Positions 61,693 through 64,000 of a stretch of DNA of 64,000 nucleotides are shown here, one piece after another. The DNA lies in contig JAJPJD010000006.1 in assembly GCA_021324355.1 (NCBI GenBank), positions 1-64,000 of the forward strand, read 5' to 3'. The stretch comes from Actinomycetota bacterium (lineage in GTDB: Bacteria; Actinomycetota; Acidimicrobiia; Acidimicrobiales; RAAP-2). Position 1 is the stretch's first letter. Each line of letters begins with the position of its first letter. A program made the position numbers and the translations under genes. Under the pieces are notes generated by a model. The model was not told the DNA's origin and ran no database searches. It saw only the letters and a program-made list of their open reading frames with translations.

Positions 61693-63135
61693 CTAGATGT
61701 CCCCGACCTGGGTGCGGGTCTTGTCCCGCGCCAGGGCGGTGCGCAGGGCGGCCGCCACCTTCTCCCGGTTTTCCCGGATCTCCATGTCGATGAAGTCGAT
61801 GACGATGATCCCGCCGATGTCCCGCAGCCGCAGCTGCCGGGCCACCTCCTCGGCCGCCTCCAGGTTGTTGCGGTAGACGGTCTCCTCCAAGTTGGTCTTG
61901 CCGACGTTCTTGCCGGTGTTCACGTCGATCACGGTGAGCGCCTCGGTGCGCTCGATGATGAGGGAGCCGCCCGAGGGCAACCACACCTTCCGGTCCAGTG
62001 CCTTGTGGAGCTGCTCGTGCACGTGGTAGCGCTCGAACAGCGGCAGCGGCTCGACCGCAGGGTCGTAGAACTCCACTCGCTCGGCCAGCTCCGGGCTGAC
62101 CGAGGCCACGTAGCGGCGGACCTCCTCGTAGAGGGCGTGGTCGTCGATGATCACCGAGCGGAACTCGTTGTTCAGCTCCTCTCGCAGCAGCCGGATCGCC
62201 AGGTCCGGCTCCCGGTAGAGCAGGCGGGGCTGGTCGGAGCGGGCCGCCGCCGCCTCCACCGCCGACCACTGCTCGAGCAACGCCGACACGTCGCGGGCCA
62301 GCTCCTCGGCGCTCACCCCCTCGGCGGCGGTTCGCACGATCAGGCCGTGCCCCGGCGGCCGGACCTCTTCGACGATCCGGCGGAGCCGACGCCGCTCGTT
62401 GTCGCCCAGGCGCTTGGAGATGCCGAAGGTGGCACTGTTGGGCACCAGGACCGCGAACCGGCCGGGCAGCGAGACCTCCTGGGTCAGGCGGGCCCCCTTC
62501 GCCCCGATCGGGTTCTTGGTGACCTGGCACAAGATGGTCTGGCCGGGGCGCAGCACCTGCTCGATCCGGGGCTGCTCGCCGCCCGGGGCAGCCTCGACGT
62601 CGTCGCGGTCGTAGCGGACATCGCCCCGGTAGAGCACCGCGTTCTTGGGGATCCCGATGTCGACGAACGCGGCCTCCATGCCCGGCAGCACGTTCTGGAC
62701 CCGACCCCAGTAGATGTTCCCGTCGATCTGGGTGGTCTCGTCGGCGCTGCGGGCCACGTAGTGCTCGACCAGCGTCCGCCCCTCGAGCATGGCGATCTGG
62801 GTCAGCCCAGGCTGGACATGCACGCACATGGCGTAGCGCCCGACCGGCCGGCTCCGGGACGAGCGGCGTCGACGCGATCGGGACCGCTTGGGCGTCTGGT
62901 CCTCAGCCGGTGCCGATGGCGGGGCGGCCGACGAGCCGTTGGCCGGGGGCGAGCCGACCACCGGGGCAGGCGGTGGCCGGCGCACCGGCGCCGGCCGGGT
63001 GTCCCCGATCCGGGGCCGGGGCGGGGCGGCCAGGGCCTCAGGTCCCGGAGCGGCCCCGCGGTGCTCGGGCTCCCCCCCTTGCCGGCCCACCCCGGTCTGC
63101 CCTGGTTGGGGGGCGGGGGACGTCGAATCGTTCAT
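61693..63135 (-). CDS. rne: Ribonuclease E/G, ended early by an in-frame TAG
   Basis: Endoribonuclease of mRNA decay and rRNA/tRNA processing. 480 residues to the TAG. An N-terminal Pro/Ala-rich stretch and a basic patch (KRSRSRRRRSSRSR) precede the S1 domain (GNIYWGRVQNVLPGMEAAFV, with DIGIPKNAVL), RNase H-like segments and the catalytic DNase I-like domain. There the metal-binding aspartates are in LTVIDVNTGKNVG and IGGIIVIDFIDME. At position 481, where relatives have Ser or a similar residue (IS-LGLVEMTRKR), a TAG replaces what was probably TCG. The truncated protein would lack the zinc-link cysteines needed for the dimer/tetramer. ATG at 63135, 24 bases after the DUF2344 gene. Confidence 0.88.
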   Translation of the reverse strand: MNDSTSPAPQPGQTGVGRQGGEPEHRGAAPGPEALAAPPRPRIGDTRPAPVRRPPPAPVVGSPPANGSSAAPPSAPAEDQTPKRSRSRRRRSSRSRPVGRYAMCVHVQPGLTQIAMLEGRTLVEHYVARSADETTQIDGNIYWGRVQNVLPGMEAAFVDIGIPKNAVLYRGDVRYDRDDVEAAPGGEQPRIEQVLRPGQTILCQVTKNPIGAKGARLTQEVSLPGRFAVLVPNSATFGISKRLGDNERRRLRRIVEEVRPPGHGLIVRTAAEGVSAEELARDVSALLEQWSAVEAAAARSDQPRLLYREPDLAIRLLREELNNEFRSVIIDDHALYEEVRRYVASVSPELAERVEFYDPAVEPLPLFERYHVHEQLHKALDRKVWLPSGGSLIIERTEALTVIDVNTGKNVGKTNLEETVYRNNLEAAEEVARQLRLRDIGGIIVIDFIDMEIRENREKVAAALRTALARDKTRTQVGDI

Positions 63136-63159
63136 GAGGGAAGGCCCTCCTCGGCGTAC

Positions 63160-63906
63160 TCACGACGCACGCTCCCAGGCGTGCGCGGCGATAGCGGTCC
63201 CCAAGCCGGCGCCCATGCCCAAGGGCTCCCGCCGTTCACCGCCATGCTCGATCCACTGTTGCGTCCTGCGGGCTCTGCCCAGCACCACGTCGGCGCCGAG
63301 CGCGTCGGCCAGCTCACGGGGTCGGACGCCCCGGGGGCGGGTAGCCAGCTCGGCCTGGAGCCAAACCGACCCACCGCCAGCGCAGTCCTGCTGTCGGGGG
63401 GTCACGGACAGGGACCGGATCGCCGGGCGGAGGTCGTCGTCGACGGCTCGACCCTTGCGCTCACGCTGCACCGGGACGCTGGGAGCGCCGAGCAGCTGCT
63501 CGACCCTCCTCGCCAGCTCCGATGCCCTCACGCCGCGTACCTCCAGGTCCCAGGAGCACGATGTTACTTGTTCCTGCAACGAGCCGGCGTCACCGGTCAC
63601 CCAGCCGAGCGCCGCGACCTCGACCCCAACCGGGAGCCCAGCCGACAGGTCCCGGGCCAGCTGGTCGAGGGGGACAACGGCCGCCCCGTCGACCACGGTG
63701 ATGTCCAGGTACTCGGCCAGCGACTCGGCCCCGGTCGGCAGCGCCAGGCCAAAGGCCAGGAGGGGCCGGGGGTTGAACCCCTGCGAGGCGGCCACCGGGA
63801 GCTGGCTCCGACGCACCGCCCGCTCCCACATCCGGGCCACGTCCCGGTGGCTGGTGAAGCGGACCTTGCCCAGCTTCACGAAACGGACCCGCAGGCGCTC
63901 GGTCAC
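63160..63906 (-). CDS. DUF2344 (TIGR03936-type) radical-SAM-associated protein
   Basis: 248 residues from GTG 63906. The N-terminal signature RVRFVKLGKVRFTSHRDVAR, then WERAVRRSQLPVAASQGFNP with RPLLAFGLALPTGAES, is characteristic of the DUF2344 family. It usually sits next to, or is fused to, a B12-binding radical SAM protein and precedes rne-rplU-rpmA. Its function is not established; a role in tRNA or rRNA modification is often supposed. The upstream gene ends immediately before it (TGA then GTG), consistent with that operon. Confidence 0.9.
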   Translation of the reverse strand: MTERLRVRFVKLGKVRFTSHRDVARMWERAVRRSQLPVAASQGFNPRPLLAFGLALPTGAESLAEYLDITVVDGAAVVPLDQLARDLSAGLPVGVEVAALGWVTGDAGSLQEQVTSCSWDLEVRGVRASELARRVEQLLGAPSVPVQRERKGRAVDDDLRPAIRSLSVTPRQQDCAGGGSVWLQAELATRPRGVRPRELADALGADVVLGRARRTQQWIEHGGERREPLGMGAGLGTAIAAHAWERAS

Positions 63907-64000
63907 TCAGCGGGTCCCCACGCCCGCGGTGAAGCGAACCGGGACCCGGTCGCCGCGGGACAGGTCCTGGCCAGTCCCCTGGCTCCCGCCGGCTGGCGGC
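63907..64000 (-). CDS. C-terminal end of an upstream gene, probably a radical SAM protein (partial)
   Basis: The last about 30 codons of a minus-strand gene, ending GDRVPVRFTAGVGTR and a TGA that abuts the next GTG. There is too little sequence for a family call. The position upstream of a DUF2344 gene makes a TIGR03960-type B12-binding radical SAM protein the likeliest identity (inference from context). Confidence 0.5.
   Translation of the reverse strand, partial: PPAGGSQGTGQDLSRGDRVPVRFTAGVGTR

Noticed and set aside
61693-61695. Global reassignment of TAG as a sense codon
   Set aside because: TAG is the natural stop of tsf, rpsB, rplU, the dtxR-type gene, the VWA gene and others here.

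Overview
The window is a very GC-rich, densely packed bacterial chromosome segment, most probably from a deep-branching actinomycete (Acidimicrobiia-like). The evidence is the actinobacterial gene order (xerC-rpsB-tsf-pyrH-frr-cdsA-dxr-rseP-ispG-proS-rimP-nusA-rnpM-infB-rbfA-truB-ribF-rpsO-pnp-M16 protease-dapB), an MtrAB/LpqB-like two-component locus, a type II DAHP synthase, GTG/TTG starts, and many promoters placed so that the mRNA would be leaderless. No rRNA, tRNA, CRISPR array or intact insertion sequence was seen; the only mobile-element trace is an IS110-type transposase fragment at the left edge.

Layout. 1-6.3 kb: an IS110 remnant, a small unknown protein, then a same-strand pair made of a large fusion enzyme (acyltransferase-like + ThiF/E1-like + nitroreductase) and a GAF-like/GGDEF/EAL cyclic-di-GMP enzyme, in the same order as Rv1355c-Rv1354c of Mycobacterium tuberculosis. 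6.3-18.4 kb: rnj-dapA, a TetR/ferritin-like diiron pair with a clear operator, a GNAT-like protein, a second membrane-bound GGDEF/EAL protein, another TetR, dapB and a YfhO-type membrane protein. 18.4-42.6 kb, all minus strand: the core string for RNA decay (pnp), translation (rpsO, rbfA, infB, nusA, rimP, proS, tsf, rpsB, frr), tRNA and flavin enzymes (truB, ribF), MEP isoprenoids (dxr, ispG), phospholipid synthesis (cdsA), UMP kinase and the recombinase xerC. A solute-binding protein gene sits inside the nusA-infB operon.

42.8-48.3 kb: an MtrA/MtrB-like response regulator and kinase with a short GerMN lipoprotein, then rsfS-(small membrane protein)-nadD and the divergent type II DAHP synthase. 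48.3-50.9 kb is a looser accessory stretch with a small ABM-like protein and an RCC1-repeat lipoprotein of visibly lower GC. 50.9-64 kb (minus strand): a VWA/MoxR pair, proA, a frameshifted CoxL-type molybdoenzyme gene, a lipase, proB, obgE, a DtxR-family regulator, rpmA, rplU, a ribonuclease E/G gene with an in-frame TAG, a DUF2344 protein and the end of its upstream partner. The usual string rplU-rpmA-obgE-proB-proA-nadD-rsfS can still be read here but is broken by several insertions.

Most notable: the fusion-enzyme/c-di-GMP pair; the amber codon in rne and the one-base frameshift in coxL; a promoter plus hairpin/U-tract leader ahead of rimP-nusA-infB; and a set of seven or more leaderless-type promoters.
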